Below are positions 37,306 through 46,564 of a stretch of DNA of 64,000 bases, one piece after another. This DNA is from Candidatus Finniella inopinata (GTDB taxonomy: Bacteria > Pseudomonadota > Alphaproteobacteria > Holosporales > Holosporaceae). The stretch spans positions 83,551 through 147,550 of the forward strand of contig CAMCZV010000004.1 in assembly GCA_945888455.1 (NCBI GenBank), in the 5' to 3' direction. Both the position numbers and the translations under genes were made by a program. The notes beneath the pieces were generated by a model. That model was not told the DNA's origin and did not search any database. It worked only from the letters and a program-made list of their open reading frames with translations. Positions within the stretch are counted from its first letter, which is position 1. The number at the start of each line of letters is the position of its first letter.

Positions 37306-39885
37306 ATGAATCATTTTACAGATCGAACCCAAGGGTTTTTGCAAGAAGCCCATCAAAGTGCCGTGCGAAAAGAGCACCCACACGTACTGCCCATCCATGT
37401 TTTGGGCGCCTTGTTGTCCGATCCTCAAGGAGGCGTTAGTGCATTGATGACGGAGGCGGGTGGAACGCCAACAGATGCCATGGCACAGGTGGCATTAATG
37501 TTGGAAAAGCAGCCTGTGGCCAAAAACAGTCAGGTGACAACGTCGCCAGCATTGCAAAAAGTATTGATTCAAGCCAAAGATTTTGCGACCAGTTTGGGGG
37601 ACCAATTTGTCACAGTGGAAAGTGTATTTTGGGGGTTGTTGCAGGATGCCACCACAGGAGACATTCTGACCAAGGCGGGTCTGAGGCCAGATGCATTAAA
37701 AGCTGCCATTGCCGCATTGCGCAAGGGGCGTACGGCTCAATCGGCCAGCGCAGAGGATCAGTACGATGCATTAAAGAAATATGCTAAGGATATGACACAG
37801 CTGGCTAAGGAGGGAAAATTGGACCCCGTCATTGGTCGCGAAGAAGAAATTCGTCGCACCATTCAGGTGTTGTCGCGGCGTACCAAAAATAATCCCGTCT
37901 TGATCGGTGAACCTGGCGTGGGAAAAACGGCCATTATCGAGGGTCTGGCACTGCGTATTGCGTGCAACGATATTCCCGATACGTTACGCAACACCCGTGT
38001 GATGTCCCTAGATTTAGGGGCGCTAATTGCGGGCAGTAAATACCGCGGGGAATTCGAAGAGCGTTTAAAGGCGGTGCTGAACGAGATTACAGAGGGGCAG
38101 GGGGACGTGGTGTTGTTTATTGACGAACTGCACACCTTGGTGGGCGCAGGAAAAGGCGACGGGGCCATGGATGCGGCCAATATTTTAAAACCAGCGTTGG
38201 CGCGTGGTGAATTGCATTGTATTGGGGCGACCACGTTGGACGAATACCGTAAATACATTGAAAAAGATGCGGCATTGGCCCGACGGTTTCAAACCATCTA
38301 TGTGGATCAACCCAGCGTAGAAGAAAGCATTTCCATTTTACGTGGATTGAAAGAGCGGTATGAAATGCACCATGGTGTGCGCATTACGGATGGGGCCATT
38401 ATTGCGGCTGCAACCCTGTCGGATCGGTATTTAACCGAACGATTTTTACCAGACAAAGCCATTGATTTAATGGACGAGGCGGCCAGTCGATTGCGTATGG
38501 AGGTGCACTCTAAACCAGAGGCGCTGGACGAAATGGATCGCCGGTTGATGCAATTGAAAATAGAGCGCGAGGCGTTAAAAAAGGAAACGGACGAAGCCAG
38601 TATTCGCCGGTTGAAACAATGCCAAAAAGACATTGCGGATCTAGAGGAAAACAGTGCGGAAATGACGATGCGTTGGCAAAAAGAGCGCAAAGCCATTTCT
38701 GATTTGCAAACACTGAAAACGGACCTGGATCATGCGCGACATGCATTAATTCAGGCCCAACGGCAAGGCGAGTTGGCAAGAGCTGGTGAGTTAATGTACA
38801 GCGCCATTCCAAAACTGGAAGAAAGCATCGCCAAAAAAGAAGAGGAATCCCTGTCTGGGGGCACTTTGTTGCGTGAAGAAGTGTCGGACAAAGATATTGC
38901 CGCCATTGTGTCGCGCTGGACGGGAATTCCCATGGATAAAATGATTGCAGGGGAAAACAGCAAGTTATTGAACATGGAGTCCTTGCTGCACCAACGGGTG
39001 GTGGGTCAAGAGCATGCCATTTCTGTCATCAGCTTGGCCATACGGCGCGCGCGTTCTGGATTGGGGGATCAAAAACGACCCATGGGATGTTTTTTGTTTC
39101 TGGGGCCAACGGGGGTTGGAAAAACAGAATTGTGTAAGGCGTTGGCTGAATTTTTATTCGACGATGATACAGCTCTGTTGCGCATCGATATGTCCGAATA
39201 TATGGAAAAACATGCCGTAGCAAGACTGATTGGGGCCCCTCCTGGGTATGTGGGTTACGAAGAAGGCGGTGTGTTAACAGAGGTGGTGCGACGTCGACCC
39301 TATCAAGTCATTTTATTAGACGAGGTGGAAAAGGCTCATCCTGATGTATTCAATTTATTTTTGCAAATTTTTGACGAGGGGCGTCTGACGGACAGTCAAG
39401 GGCATGTGGTGAATTTTCGAAATACGATTGTGATTTTAACGTCTAATTTGGGCAGTCAGTGGCTGAGTGCCGATGTGGCACGTCATACCAAGGCGTGGGA
39501 GCATGCCGAGCAAGAAGTTATGCAAACGGTTCGGGGAACTTTTCGCCCAGAATTTTTGAATCGCCTAGATGATATTTTGATTTTTTCTCCGTTACAAAGA
39601 GAATCCATGGACAGCATTGTGCGCATTCAATTGATGGCGTTGCGTAAAGCCATACAGGATCGCCATATGCATTTTACCATTACGGATCAGGCCATTTCTT
39701 GGTTGGGAGAAAAGGGGTACGATCCGGCTTATGGTGCGCGCCCCTTAAAGCGGGTGATTCAAAAGGATGTGGTTGATCCTTTGTCGACTCTGGTTTTGCA
39801 AGGAAAACTGTTGCAAGGGTCGTCGGTTCATGTGCATGTGGCCAATGATCAACTGCTCATTGATCATCACGGGGGCGAGTCGTAA
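37306..39885 (+). CDS. clpB: Chaperone ATPase ClpB
   Basis: ClpB is the hexameric disaggregase that works with DnaK to rescue aggregated proteins. The 859-residue protein has the N-terminal repeat domain, a first AAA+ module with GEPGVGKTA, the coiled-coil middle domain (about residues 400-530) and a second AAA+ module with GPTGVGKTE. The alternative ClpP-binding loop is absent, as expected for ClpB. The start ATG at 37306 has only a weak ribosome site. The upstream 200 bases contain ATGGGATCGCCCCAT, a small palindrome, but I see no clear CIRCE element or sigma-32 promoter. Confidence 0.97.
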   Translation: MNHFTDRTQGFLQEAHQSAVRKEHPHVLPIHVLGALLSDPQGGVSALMTEAGGTPTDAMAQVALMLEKQPVAKNSQVTTSPALQKVLIQAKDFATSLGDQFVTVESVFWGLLQDATTGDILTKAGLRPDALKAAIAALRKGRTAQSASAEDQYDALKKYAKDMTQLAKEGKLDPVIGREEEIRRTIQVLSRRTKNNPVLIGEPGVGKTAIIEGLALRIACNDIPDTLRNTRVMSLDLGALIAGSKYRGEFEERLKAVLNEITEGQGDVVLFIDELHTLVGAGKGDGAMDAANILKPALARGELHCIGATTLDEYRKYIEKDAALARRFQTIYVDQPSVEESISILRGLKERYEMHHGVRITDGAIIAAATLSDRYLTERFLPDKAIDLMDEAASRLRMEVHSKPEALDEMDRRLMQLKIEREALKKETDEASIRRLKQCQKDIADLEENSAEMTMRWQKERKAISDLQTLKTDLDHARHALIQAQRQGELARAGELMYSAIPKLEESIAKKEEESLSGGTLLREEVSDKDIAAIVSRWTGIPMDKMIAGENSKLLNMESLLHQRVVGQEHAISVISLAIRRARSGLGDQKRPMGCFLFLGPTGVGKTELCKALAEFLFDDDTALLRIDMSEYMEKHAVARLIGAPPGYVGYEEGGVLTEVVRRRPYQVILLDEVEKAHPDVFNLFLQIFDEGRLTDSQGHVVNFRNTIVILTSNLGSQWLSADVARHTKAWEHAEQEVMQTVRGTFRPEFLNRLDDILIFSPLQRESMDSIVRIQLMALRKAIQDRHMHFTITDQAISWLGEKGYDPAYGARPLKRVIQKDVVDPLSTLVLQGKLLQGSSVHVHVANDQLLIDHHGGES

Positions 39886-39956
39886 GGTTAAAGGTGGAGG
39901 GACATCTGTTTGGCGGCGGTTGGCGTTGATCCGGGCATCTTTTTTGGTTAAAAGGA

Positions 39957-39985
39957 TTGACTTTGCACGCCAAATTGGTTTAGAA
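39957..39985 (+). promoter_or_regulatory. Likely promoter of tRNA-Ser
   Basis: TTGACT, a 17-base spacer and TTAGAA, ending 12 bases before the mature tRNA 5' end. The -35 box is close to consensus and the -10 is weak. Confidence 0.5.
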
Positions 39986-39997
39986 ATAAGAATGCAA

Positions 39998-40090
39998 GGA
40001 GAGGTGGCCGAGCGGTTGAAGGCGCCCGATTGGAAATCGTGTATACAGCTTAAAACTGTATCGAGGGTTCGAATCCCTCTCTCTCCGCCA
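39998..40090 (+). tRNA. tRNA-Ser(GGA)
   Basis: Class II tRNA of 93 bases: acceptor GGAGAGG paired with TCTCTCC, D arm, anticodon loop TTGGAAA (anticodon GGA), long variable arm TATACAGCTTAAAACTGTAT, and T arm GAGGGTTCGAATCCCTC. Discriminator G and encoded CCA. Its last nine bases are the left copy of a 17-base direct repeat, so this tRNA appears to be the integration target of the island that follows. Confidence 0.97.
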
Positions 40091-40098
40091 GATTTTTT
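40082..40098 (+). repeat. attL-like direct repeat at the tRNA-Ser 3' end
   Basis: TCTCCGCCAGATTTTTT, comprising the tRNA 3' end and eight following bases, recurs exactly at 49232-49248. An exact 17-base match covering a tRNA 3' end is the usual mark left by tyrosine-recombinase integration. Confidence 0.75.
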
Positions 40099-40535
40099 AA
40101 AGAGAACTTTTCTCATGTCTTTTTGTGCTAGCGTTAGCACCCCTCAGAACCCCAGTATTCGCGGGCTTTCCAGCGTTTACATCTAGTATTAGACCCGTAC
40201 CTCGCTTTCTCCAATTTTGTCTTTTTCTCCCCAAAATCTCCCTTTTTGCCCTCTCTATCTCCGATACATGCGAACACTCGGGTCGAAGGTACGCATGTTC
40301 TCAAACCCTTGATTTACCTGGGTTTCAGAGAATCTCCATTTTTTGCTCATGCATTTTTTAGAGAAAGATAAAGCGGAGTAGCGATAGGAATTCGAAACGG
40401 AGAAAATGAGGTATATCAAGGTATAGAAAGTAGTTTCCACTATCCTTCTGAAAAGAAATATGTTATGTTTACATATGTTATGCGTAGCTAAATTTATTTA
40501 ACAGGAACGATGACTATTATATTGAGTAACCAATA
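40099..40535. other. 437-base gap between tRNA-Ser and the first island gene
   Basis: No gene is supported. Two small hairpins lie just after the tRNA: GAGAA-CTT-TTCTC (40102-40114) and the perfect GTGCTA-GCGT-TAGCAC (40125-40140); the first, with a T-run after it, could end tRNA transcripts. Further on, ATATGTTATG is repeated twice near 40459-40486. This is where an integrase would normally lie; only short open frames without recognisable motifs remain. Confidence 0.5.
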
Positions 40536-41552
40536 ATGCTAATAAAACCTAATCTCAAAGACGAAGAAATCATTGCTTGTTTACGGGATGCCTATGGACT
40601 GGATATAGCAACCGTTTCATTTCTGCCTCTTGGTGCTGATTTCAATACGGCTGTTTATCGCGTGACAACCACTGACGGAGCAGACCACTTTCTTAAATTA
40701 AGAAGCGGTAAGTTTTTAGAGGCTTCGGTCTCAGTTCCAAAATATTTGGCTGATCTGGGTATCAAACAAGTGATCCCACCTCTTGCAACCAAAACAGAGC
40801 AACTTTGGACAAGTTTGGCATCCTTCAAGGCAATTCTGTACCCTTATGTCGAAGGCCGTAATGGCGTTGATACCAAACCATCAGAAGATCAGTGGACCCA
40901 ATTTGGGGAGGCCATTAAAAAGCTTCACAGCACCGATATTCCTGCATCAATAACAAAAGATGTGCCACGGGAGACCTTCTCTTCTAAATGGCGCGAGACC
41001 GTCAAAGCGTTTCTGATACGCATTGAAAGTGAGGTTTTTGAAGAACCTGTTGCTGTAAAAATGTCACTGTTCTTGAAATCCAAAAGTAGCGAGATCCTTA
41101 AACTTGTGGAGCGCGCTGAAGAACTTGCGATCACGATTCAAAAACAACCTCTCGACTATGTTTTATGCCACGCTGATATGCATGGCTGGAATCTATTTGT
41201 TGATAAAGAAGAAGCTCTTTATATTGTTGACTGGGATACTCTCATCTTCGCACCCAAGGAGCGTGATTTAATGTTTATCGGTGCTGGTATTTGGGATAGT
41301 GGCCTGACAGCCGCCGAAGAAGAATCACTGTTTTATCAGGGTTATACTCAGACAAAGATCAATCAGGATGCGATGGCCTACTATCGTTTTGAACGTATTA
41401 TTCAAGACATCGGCGACTATTGTGAATACATCTTTCTATCCGATGAAGGTGGTGACGATCGGATGCAATGCTTTGAACACTTGCAGCCTGTTTTTCGCAC
41501 CTATGGCGCAATAGAGAGAGCGTATAACTCTTATAATACGAGGAAAATGTGA
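40536..41552 (+). CDS. APH(9)-like spectinomycin phosphotransferase family protein
   Basis: A 338-residue kinase of the aminoglycoside phosphotransferase family. The catalytic loop is CHADMHGWNLF (H-x-D-x4-N) near residue 215, followed by IVDWDTLIFAPKERDLMFIG. Length, the APKERDLMFIG stretch and the N-terminal layout (ADFNTAVYRV...FLKLRSG) resemble, from memory, the Legionella spectinomycin kinase APH(9)-Ia. Whether it modifies spectinomycin here is unknown; related kinases act on other small molecules. The stop overlaps the next start (ATGATG context), so it is in an operon with the kinase-GNAT gene. The ribosome site is weak. Confidence 0.85.
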   Translation: MLIKPNLKDEEIIACLRDAYGLDIATVSFLPLGADFNTAVYRVTTTDGADHFLKLRSGKFLEASVSVPKYLADLGIKQVIPPLATKTEQLWTSLASFKAILYPYVEGRNGVDTKPSEDQWTQFGEAIKKLHSTDIPASITKDVPRETFSSKWRETVKAFLIRIESEVFEEPVAVKMSLFLKSKSSEILKLVERAEELAITIQKQPLDYVLCHADMHGWNLFVDKEEALYIVDWDTLIFAPKERDLMFIGAGIWDSGLTAAEEESLFYQGYTQTKINQDAMAYYRFERIIQDIGDYCEYIFLSDEGGDDRMQCFEHLQPVFRTYGAIERAYNSYNTRKM

Positions 41553-42550
41553 TGAGATTATATTTTATAGGAGGCGCCAGTGGCAGCGGTAAAACGGCTG
41601 TGATGCCTCATTTAAAAGAGCTTTTGGGAGATGACATCGCCGTTTATGATTTTGATGATATTGGCGTACCAGAAGGTGCTGATAAAAAATGGCGCCAAGA
41701 ATCCACCGAAAAGTGGCTGCAGAAAAGATTGAGCGAAGGCAAAGATGCCTGCTTGCTGGGTCAAATTGTTTTAGGCGAAATACTGAGCTGCCCTTCAGCC
41801 AAACACATAGATAAAATCAACTTCTGTCTTTTAGACGTGCATGATTTCGAGCGTATTGGGCGACTCAAAAAGCGCAACACCTATGGTGCTGATCAAAACA
41901 TGTTGAACTGGTCTGCCTGGCTTCGTATGCATCATCAAGACCCGCAGTGGGGGCCGCATGTTATTCAAGAAGACGCTGCAAGTATCATGGATTTTACCAA
42001 GCTATCTGCTCTTAAAAGCTATGAAGAAGTTGCGAATGTAAAAATCCTCGATACAACCGACCTTGCTTTGCATGAAGTTGCAGGGGAATTGGCAGATTGG
42101 GTCAGATCATTTGATATTACCCCATTTCATGTTGTTAAAGTCCAACCACATGAAGTTGTTGTTATAGAAAATAAAATAACCTCCTACAATAACAGCAAAG
42201 TACCATTCATTCAGAAACAACCTTTTATTAATTTAAATTTTTGTATAAAGGATGATAGCGGATTAATTATTGCAGGCATTACTTCTTTGATGTATTGTTG
42301 GGGCATGTTGTTTGTCGATATTTTAGCCGTAGACGAAAAATATTATAAAAATGGTCTGGGTAGTAAACTGCTTAGTCATGTAGAAAATGAGGCTAAGAAA
42401 CTTGGGGCAACCCTGGCTCATCTAGATACCTTTGATTTCCAGGCGAAAGACTTTTACCTCCAATATGGCTATGAGGTCTTTGGTGTCTTAGAAGACTGCC
42501 CTAAAGGTCATAAGCGCTATTACATGAAGAAGGTTTTGGAGGAATTATGA
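41549..42550 (+). CDS. P-loop kinase fused to a GNAT acetyltransferase
   Basis: A 333-residue two-domain protein. Residues 1 to about 185 form a P-loop nucleoside-kinase-like domain with Walker A GGASGSGKT at residues 8-16 and an acidic strand VYDFDDIG near 35. Residues about 200-333 form a GNAT domain with acetyl-CoA loop DEKYYKNGLGSKLL and the C-terminal DFYLQYGYEVFG stretch. Both domains look intact. The substrate is unknown; the neighbouring APH-like kinase suggests modification of an antibiotic or metabolite. It overlaps the previous gene by four bases and the next by four. Confidence 0.8.
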   Translation: MMRLYFIGGASGSGKTAVMPHLKELLGDDIAVYDFDDIGVPEGADKKWRQESTEKWLQKRLSEGKDACLLGQIVLGEILSCPSAKHIDKINFCLLDVHDFERIGRLKKRNTYGADQNMLNWSAWLRMHHQDPQWGPHVIQEDAASIMDFTKLSALKSYEEVANVKILDTTDLALHEVAGELADWVRSFDITPFHVVKVQPHEVVVIENKITSYNNSKVPFIQKQPFINLNFCIKDDSGLIIAGITSLMYCWGMLFVDILAVDEKYYKNGLGSKLLSHVENEAKKLGATLAHLDTFDFQAKDFYLQYGYEVFGVLEDCPKGHKRYYMKKVLEEL

Positions 42551-42826
42551 ACAACCAAGGAAAGTCTTACGACAACATCGCAGAGGGTTTTGCTAAAATG
42601 CGGGATTCTTTTAATACAGAGCAAAAATACCTTGATGACTTAATAAATCATATCCCTACACAATCTCACATCCTTGATATTGGTTGTGGTTCTGGGTTTC
42701 CTATTGCCAATTATTTAATAGAGAAAAATTTTCAGGTCACCGGCATTGATGGGTCGGAAGAATTACTAAACATCGCTAAAAAGAAATGTCCAAAAATGCG
42801 CGGCCTATATGGTGATGTTCGCAATT
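42547..42826 (+). pseudogene. Truncated SAM-dependent methyltransferase
   Basis: The first 90 or so residues are a normal class I methyltransferase start: SYDNIAEGFAKMRD, the SAM loop ILDIGCGSGFPIA and VTGIDGSEELLNIAKKKCP. After GDVRNF the frame continues to 43128, but the encoded residues no longer resemble a methyltransferase; they are the tspO remnant read out of frame. So about two thirds of the gene has been lost by a deletion that joined it to tspO. The ATG overlaps the preceding stop (ATGA). Confidence 0.8.
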
Positions 42827-43132
42827 TTATACGGCATTATTGGCGCTTGCGGCTGGCTCATTTGGCGCCCTCAAGCATTTACCAAGCTAAGTGTGATCAA
42901 AACCTTATACGTGACCCAGCTCATCTTAAACTGGAGCTGGACGTCTTTGTTTTTCCATTACCACTTAACCGGACTTTCCCTCGTAGTTTTGGTCGCTATG
43001 GATATTCTGGTCGCCACAATAATTTGGCTTTCTTACCGAAATATAAGATTGGTATCAGTACTTATGATGCCATATTTACTCTGGATTCTATTTGCGACCT
43101 ACTTAAATTTTTACATATGGTGGTGTAATTAG
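42809..43132 (+). pseudogene. tspO: 5'-truncated TspO/MBR-family gene
   Basis: From about 42826 the frame encodes the C-terminal two thirds of a TspO/translocator protein: ILYGIIGACGWLIWR, then TLYVTQLILNWSWTSLFF and a final MMPYLLWILFATYLNFYIWW, all family signatures. The first membrane helix and the PPxWxFGPVW region are missing, replaced by methyltransferase sequence that happens to supply an in-frame ATG at 42809. Loss of the first helix makes function unlikely. Confidence 0.85.
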
Positions 43133-43176
43133 GTAATGCATAACTTGTGCATGTATTTCGATCATCAATTTTTAGC

Positions 43177-43204
43177 TTGATGAATTATACGTTCTAAGTA
43201 TAAT
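43177..43204 (+). promoter_or_regulatory. Promoter of the thiamine operon
   Basis: TTGATG at 43177-43182, a 16-base spacer and a perfect TATAAT at 43199-43204. The expected transcript start is near 43211, about ten bases before the riboswitch. Confidence 0.75.
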
Positions 43205-43220
43205 ATCCTTAGAATTTTTA

Positions 43221-43318
43221 TTCACCGGGGGTGCTTTCGGGGCAAAATAAATTTGCTTCGAAGGCTGAGAAATACCCTTAAAACCTGCTCTGGTTAATGC
43301 CTGCGGAGGGAGTGTGAA
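43221..43318 (+). promoter_or_regulatory. TPP riboswitch (THI element)
   Basis: The conserved core is clear: GGGGGTGC, GGCTGAGAAATACCC, ACCTGCTCTGGTTAATGCC and GCGGAGGGA. The closing P1 stem is TTCAC (43221-43225) with GTGAA (43314-43318). It binds thiamine pyrophosphate and lowers expression of the genes behind it. Downstream, AAGCA and TGCTT with an inner CCCA/TGGG (about 43316-43373) followed by TTTTA could be a terminator used as the expression platform; that part is inference. Confidence 0.95.
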
Positions 43319-43402
43319 GCATCTGAACTCCCACGTTTGGCTTTCATTCTGGGCTCTTAAGTGCTTTTATATCTTCCTTTGTAGAAAAATATAAGGAAGA
43401 TT

Positions 43403-44044
43403 ATGAAAGAAAATTTTTGGCAACTTACATTAGTCACAAATAAAGGTAATATCCCTACAGCTCCTTATCTCGAGTGTATTGAAGTGTGCCTCAAAGCCGG
43501 TATCACATGCGTACAGCTTAGAGAAAAATCCTTGCCAGGTGAAGATTTGTTGGATTTTGGAAGCGCATTAAAACGTCTTCTGGATTTATATAACGTTCCT
43601 TTAATCGTCAATGATGATGTTGATCTTTGCATAAAACTTAGCGCTTTCGGAGTTCACTTAGGTCAATCAGATACGGAAGTTACAAAAGCAAGATCTGCCT
43701 TAGGAACAGATAAAATCATTGGCTTAAGCGTAAATACAATCGAACAAATTCAAAACTCACTAACTCTCCCCATAGATTATATCGGAGTTGGTGCAATTTT
43801 TCCCACCCATAACAAACCTGATGTTGAAACTATATGGGGCTTAAGCGGACTCAAGCAAGCTTCTCTTGTTGCATCCCGCCCTATTGTAGCAATAGGTGGA
43901 ATAGATGAAAGCAACACCTTTTCTGTCATAAATTCTGGCGCTGATGGAGTCGCAGCTATAGGTGCATTTCATCAAGCAGCAGATCCTTTTTTAACAACAA
44001 AGAATTTAATAAAAATTATAAGGGAGGCAAATAATGATAGATAA
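43403..44044 (+). CDS. thiE: Thiamine-phosphate synthase
   Basis: ThiE joins HMP-pyrophosphate and thiazole phosphate to thiamine phosphate. The 213-residue TIM barrel shows VQLREKS, LIVNDDVDLC, GVHLGQSD, the IGVGAIFPTHNKP loop and AIGGID, all typical. It is the first gene after the TPP riboswitch, with AAGGAAG a few bases before the ATG. The stop overlaps the thiM start by eleven bases. Confidence 0.96.
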   Translation: MKENFWQLTLVTNKGNIPTAPYLECIEVCLKAGITCVQLREKSLPGEDLLDFGSALKRLLDLYNVPLIVNDDVDLCIKLSAFGVHLGQSDTEVTKARSALGTDKIIGLSVNTIEQIQNSLTLPIDYIGVGAIFPTHNKPDVETIWGLSGLKQASLVASRPIVAIGGIDESNTFSVINSGADGVAAIGAFHQAADPFLTTKNLIKIIREANNDR

Positions 44045-44822
44045 AATGGAAAAAGCTTTAGCTAATGTCAGGAGTCAAAAACCCCTTATATTGTGCCTTA
44101 CAAACTTTGTCACAGTAGAATTTGTTGCAAATAGTTTACTCAGCATTGGTGCTGCACCAATTATGAGTGCGTGCGAAGATGAAACCCACGAATTGGTAAA
44201 AATGGCATCAGCTCTTTATATCAATATAGGAACACTTGATCATAATTTTATTGGTCTGGCTAAAAAAGAGATAGACATCGCTAAAAAACACAATAAACCT
44301 ATTATCTTTGATCCGGTAGGTAGCGGTGCCACGACCATCAGAACTGAGACCTCAAAATTTATTCTACCTTTTTCAAATTTCATCAGAGGTAATAGTAGCG
44401 AAATCATATCACTCGCAGGTAATACGCACACAACCTATGGAGTTGAAGCCAATAATACGACAGATGAAGCGATGGAAATAGCAAAAAGCTTAAGCCTAGA
44501 TAATAATGGAGTAGTGGTAGTCAGTGGTCCAGTGGATTTTATAACAAATGGCAATAAATCGGTCGAGGTGCCATTTGGTTCGCCTCTTATGCAAATGGTT
44601 ACTGGCATGGGTTGCAGTCTAACAGCAGTAATCGCAGCATTCGCCTCCGTTGTGGAAGATCCTTTTGAATCTGCTGTCATAGCCGCACATTACTTTGCAC
44701 TTTGCGGTCAAGTTGTATCAAAAGTTCATAAAACCCCTGGAACATTTAAAGTAGCGTTTTTGGATCAATTACATAACCCAGATTTTGCATTAATGAGAGA
44801 TTTGTATGATTCAAGAAGATAA
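44034..44822 (+). CDS. thiM: Hydroxyethylthiazole kinase
   Basis: ThiM phosphorylates the thiazole moiety, a salvage step. The 262-residue protein has CLTNFVTVEFVANSLLSIGA, FDPVGSGATTIR and the C-terminal GMGCSLTAVIAAF, which holds the catalytic cysteine. The ribosome site AGGGAGG lies before ATG 44034, inside the end of thiE. The next gene begins 17 bases before its stop. Confidence 0.96.
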   Translation: MIDKMEKALANVRSQKPLILCLTNFVTVEFVANSLLSIGAAPIMSACEDETHELVKMASALYINIGTLDHNFIGLAKKEIDIAKKHNKPIIFDPVGSGATTIRTETSKFILPFSNFIRGNSSEIISLAGNTHTTYGVEANNTTDEAMEIAKSLSLDNNGVVVVSGPVDFITNGNKSVEVPFGSPLMQMVTGMGCSLTAVIAAFASVVEDPFESAVIAAHYFALCGQVVSKVHKTPGTFKVAFLDQLHNPDFALMRDLYDSRR

Positions 44823-45750
44823 AATAATTAAAGCTTTGCAGGCCACTAGCACCGATGGGTTTATCGGTGACGATGCTGCTGTCCTACCTAATGTAAATGG
44901 GAGCAATAGGTATGTGATTAGTAAAGATTTGCTCATAGAAGATGTGCATTTTCGAACGAAATACTTTACGCCTGAAGATCTTGCTCATAAAGCGCTGCAC
45001 GTCAATTTAAGCGATATCTCTGCAATGGGGGCAGAGCCTTTATATATCTTATGCGGAATCTCTATTCCAAGTAACTTGCAGGACTACGCAATCAGGTTCT
45101 TAAATTCGTTAGCAGCCATATGCCAAAATGTTGATGTTACTTTAATTGGCGGAGATACCACTGCCTCTAAAGACCGGCTCTTTATCAGTATAACGGCAAT
45201 CGGAACAGCACCTGAATCTAATATTAAATATAGAAACGGTGCACAAGTTTCTGATCTGATTTGTGTGATAGGGAACTTAGGCTTTGCGCATTTAGGGTTT
45301 TTGAGTTTAGAGCAATCTCTGACTACCGATACGAAATACATCAATAGCTTCTTGCGCCCAGGAGCCAAAATTAAAGAAGGAATATGGTTAGGAAAGCAGC
45401 GTGCTGTTAACAGCATGATGGACATTTCTGATGGGCTTTATATCGATTTGAAGCGGCTCGCTTCAAGCTCAAAAAAGCATGCTGCACTCGATATCGATCT
45501 TTTGCAAAATCACTTAAACCCTGATGTGTCTGTGCAAGTTGCTTTAGAAGGCGGAGAGGATTATGGATTGCTCGTGACAATTCATCAAGACGCATTTGAA
45601 GAATTATCCCATAGGTTTATGGAAAGCTTTGGGTATGACTTAAAGGTTGTTGGGCGTATCACTGATGGAGATGGTTTGTCGTTCAAACAAAACGGTAAGC
45701 CTGTTGACATTACGGTCAATCATTTTGCACATTTTGGAGAAAGGTTATGA
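44806..45750 (+). CDS. thiL: Thiamine-monophosphate kinase
   Basis: ThiL converts thiamine phosphate to the active cofactor thiamine pyrophosphate. The 314-residue protein of the PurM/ThiL fold shows FIGDDAAVLP, VNLSDISAMGAEP, LIGGDTTAS, MMDISDGLYIDL and EGGEDYGLL. It overlaps thiM by 17 bases and thiD by four. Confidence 0.96.
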   Translation: MIQEDKIIKALQATSTDGFIGDDAAVLPNVNGSNRYVISKDLLIEDVHFRTKYFTPEDLAHKALHVNLSDISAMGAEPLYILCGISIPSNLQDYAIRFLNSLAAICQNVDVTLIGGDTTASKDRLFISITAIGTAPESNIKYRNGAQVSDLICVIGNLGFAHLGFLSLEQSLTTDTKYINSFLRPGAKIKEGIWLGKQRAVNSMMDISDGLYIDLKRLASSSKKHAALDIDLLQNHLNPDVSVQVALEGGEDYGLLVTIHQDAFEELSHRFMESFGYDLKVVGRITDGDGLSFKQNGKPVDITVNHFAHFGERL

Positions 45751-46541
45751 AATACAAATGTTTATCTATTGCAGGATTTGATGGTTCTGGTGGTGCTGGC
45801 ATCCAGGCTGATCTTAAAACATTTTCTGCAACAGGATGTTATGGGATGACTGTCCTCACCGCCATTCCTGTACAAAATACTTGTGGTGTACGCAGCTGTT
45901 ATGATATCCCGCTTTCACGCATAGAGGAGCAGCTTGAAGCCATATTTGATGATATAAGGCCAGATGCGATAAAAATTGGCATGCTCTTCTCTACTGAGGT
46001 CATAGAGCTTGTGACTGCTTTCTTGAGGAAGAATGCAGATGGTATTCCAATCGTTTTAGATCCAGTGATGGTGGCTAAAAGCGGCGATCCTCTTCTGCAA
46101 GCTGATGCTGTGGAAGCGTTAAGATCAAAATTGATACCAATTGCGAGTATCATTACCCCTAATTTACCGGAAGCAACAACACTAGTACCAGGAAATTATG
46201 ACAAAAAGACATTGGCACGCAAGTTACTCGATTTAGGATGCGGAGCTGTTCTTTTGAAGGGGGGACATGAAGACTCTGCAAGTGCAGATGATTTATTTTT
46301 ATCGCATGATATTGCAGAAACGTTATCTGCCACGCGTATCAATTCTAAAAATACTCATGGTACTGGATGTACTTTATCCGCAGGCATAGCAAGCTTTATT
46401 GCTCAAGGCTTTTCTACTTTAGATGCGTGCACAAAAGCCAAGTCATATCTGCATGGCGCAATGCTGCATAGCAAAGACGGCAATGTAGGGAAAGGACATG
46501 GCCCAGTACACCATTTTTACCATTTATGGAAATATTTATAG
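45747..46541 (+). CDS. thiD: Hydroxymethylpyrimidine/phosphomethylpyrimidine kinase
   Basis: ThiD phosphorylates HMP twice to HMP-pyrophosphate for ThiE. The ribokinase-family signatures are IAGFDGSGGAGIQADLKTF (one change from the common IAGSDSSGG), PVMVAKSGDPLL and NTHGTGCTLSAGIASF with its anion-hole and catalytic region. 264 residues, single domain and not fused to ThiE. Starts with ATGA overlap on the thiL stop. Confidence 0.96.
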   Translation: MKYKCLSIAGFDGSGGAGIQADLKTFSATGCYGMTVLTAIPVQNTCGVRSCYDIPLSRIEEQLEAIFDDIRPDAIKIGMLFSTEVIELVTAFLRKNADGIPIVLDPVMVAKSGDPLLQADAVEALRSKLIPIASIITPNLPEATTLVPGNYDKKTLARKLLDLGCGAVLLKGGHEDSASADDLFLSHDIAETLSATRINSKNTHGTGCTLSAGIASFIAQGFSTLDACTKAKSYLHGAMLHSKDGNVGKGHGPVHHFYHLWKYL

Positions 46542-46564
46542 CAATCAATTTGAGGTTAAACTAA

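Noticed and set aside
42827..43128. C-terminal half of the 193-residue methyltransferase ORF as real protein
   Set aside because: The same DNA in another frame encodes a clear TspO end, so the methyltransferase frame is out of phase there.
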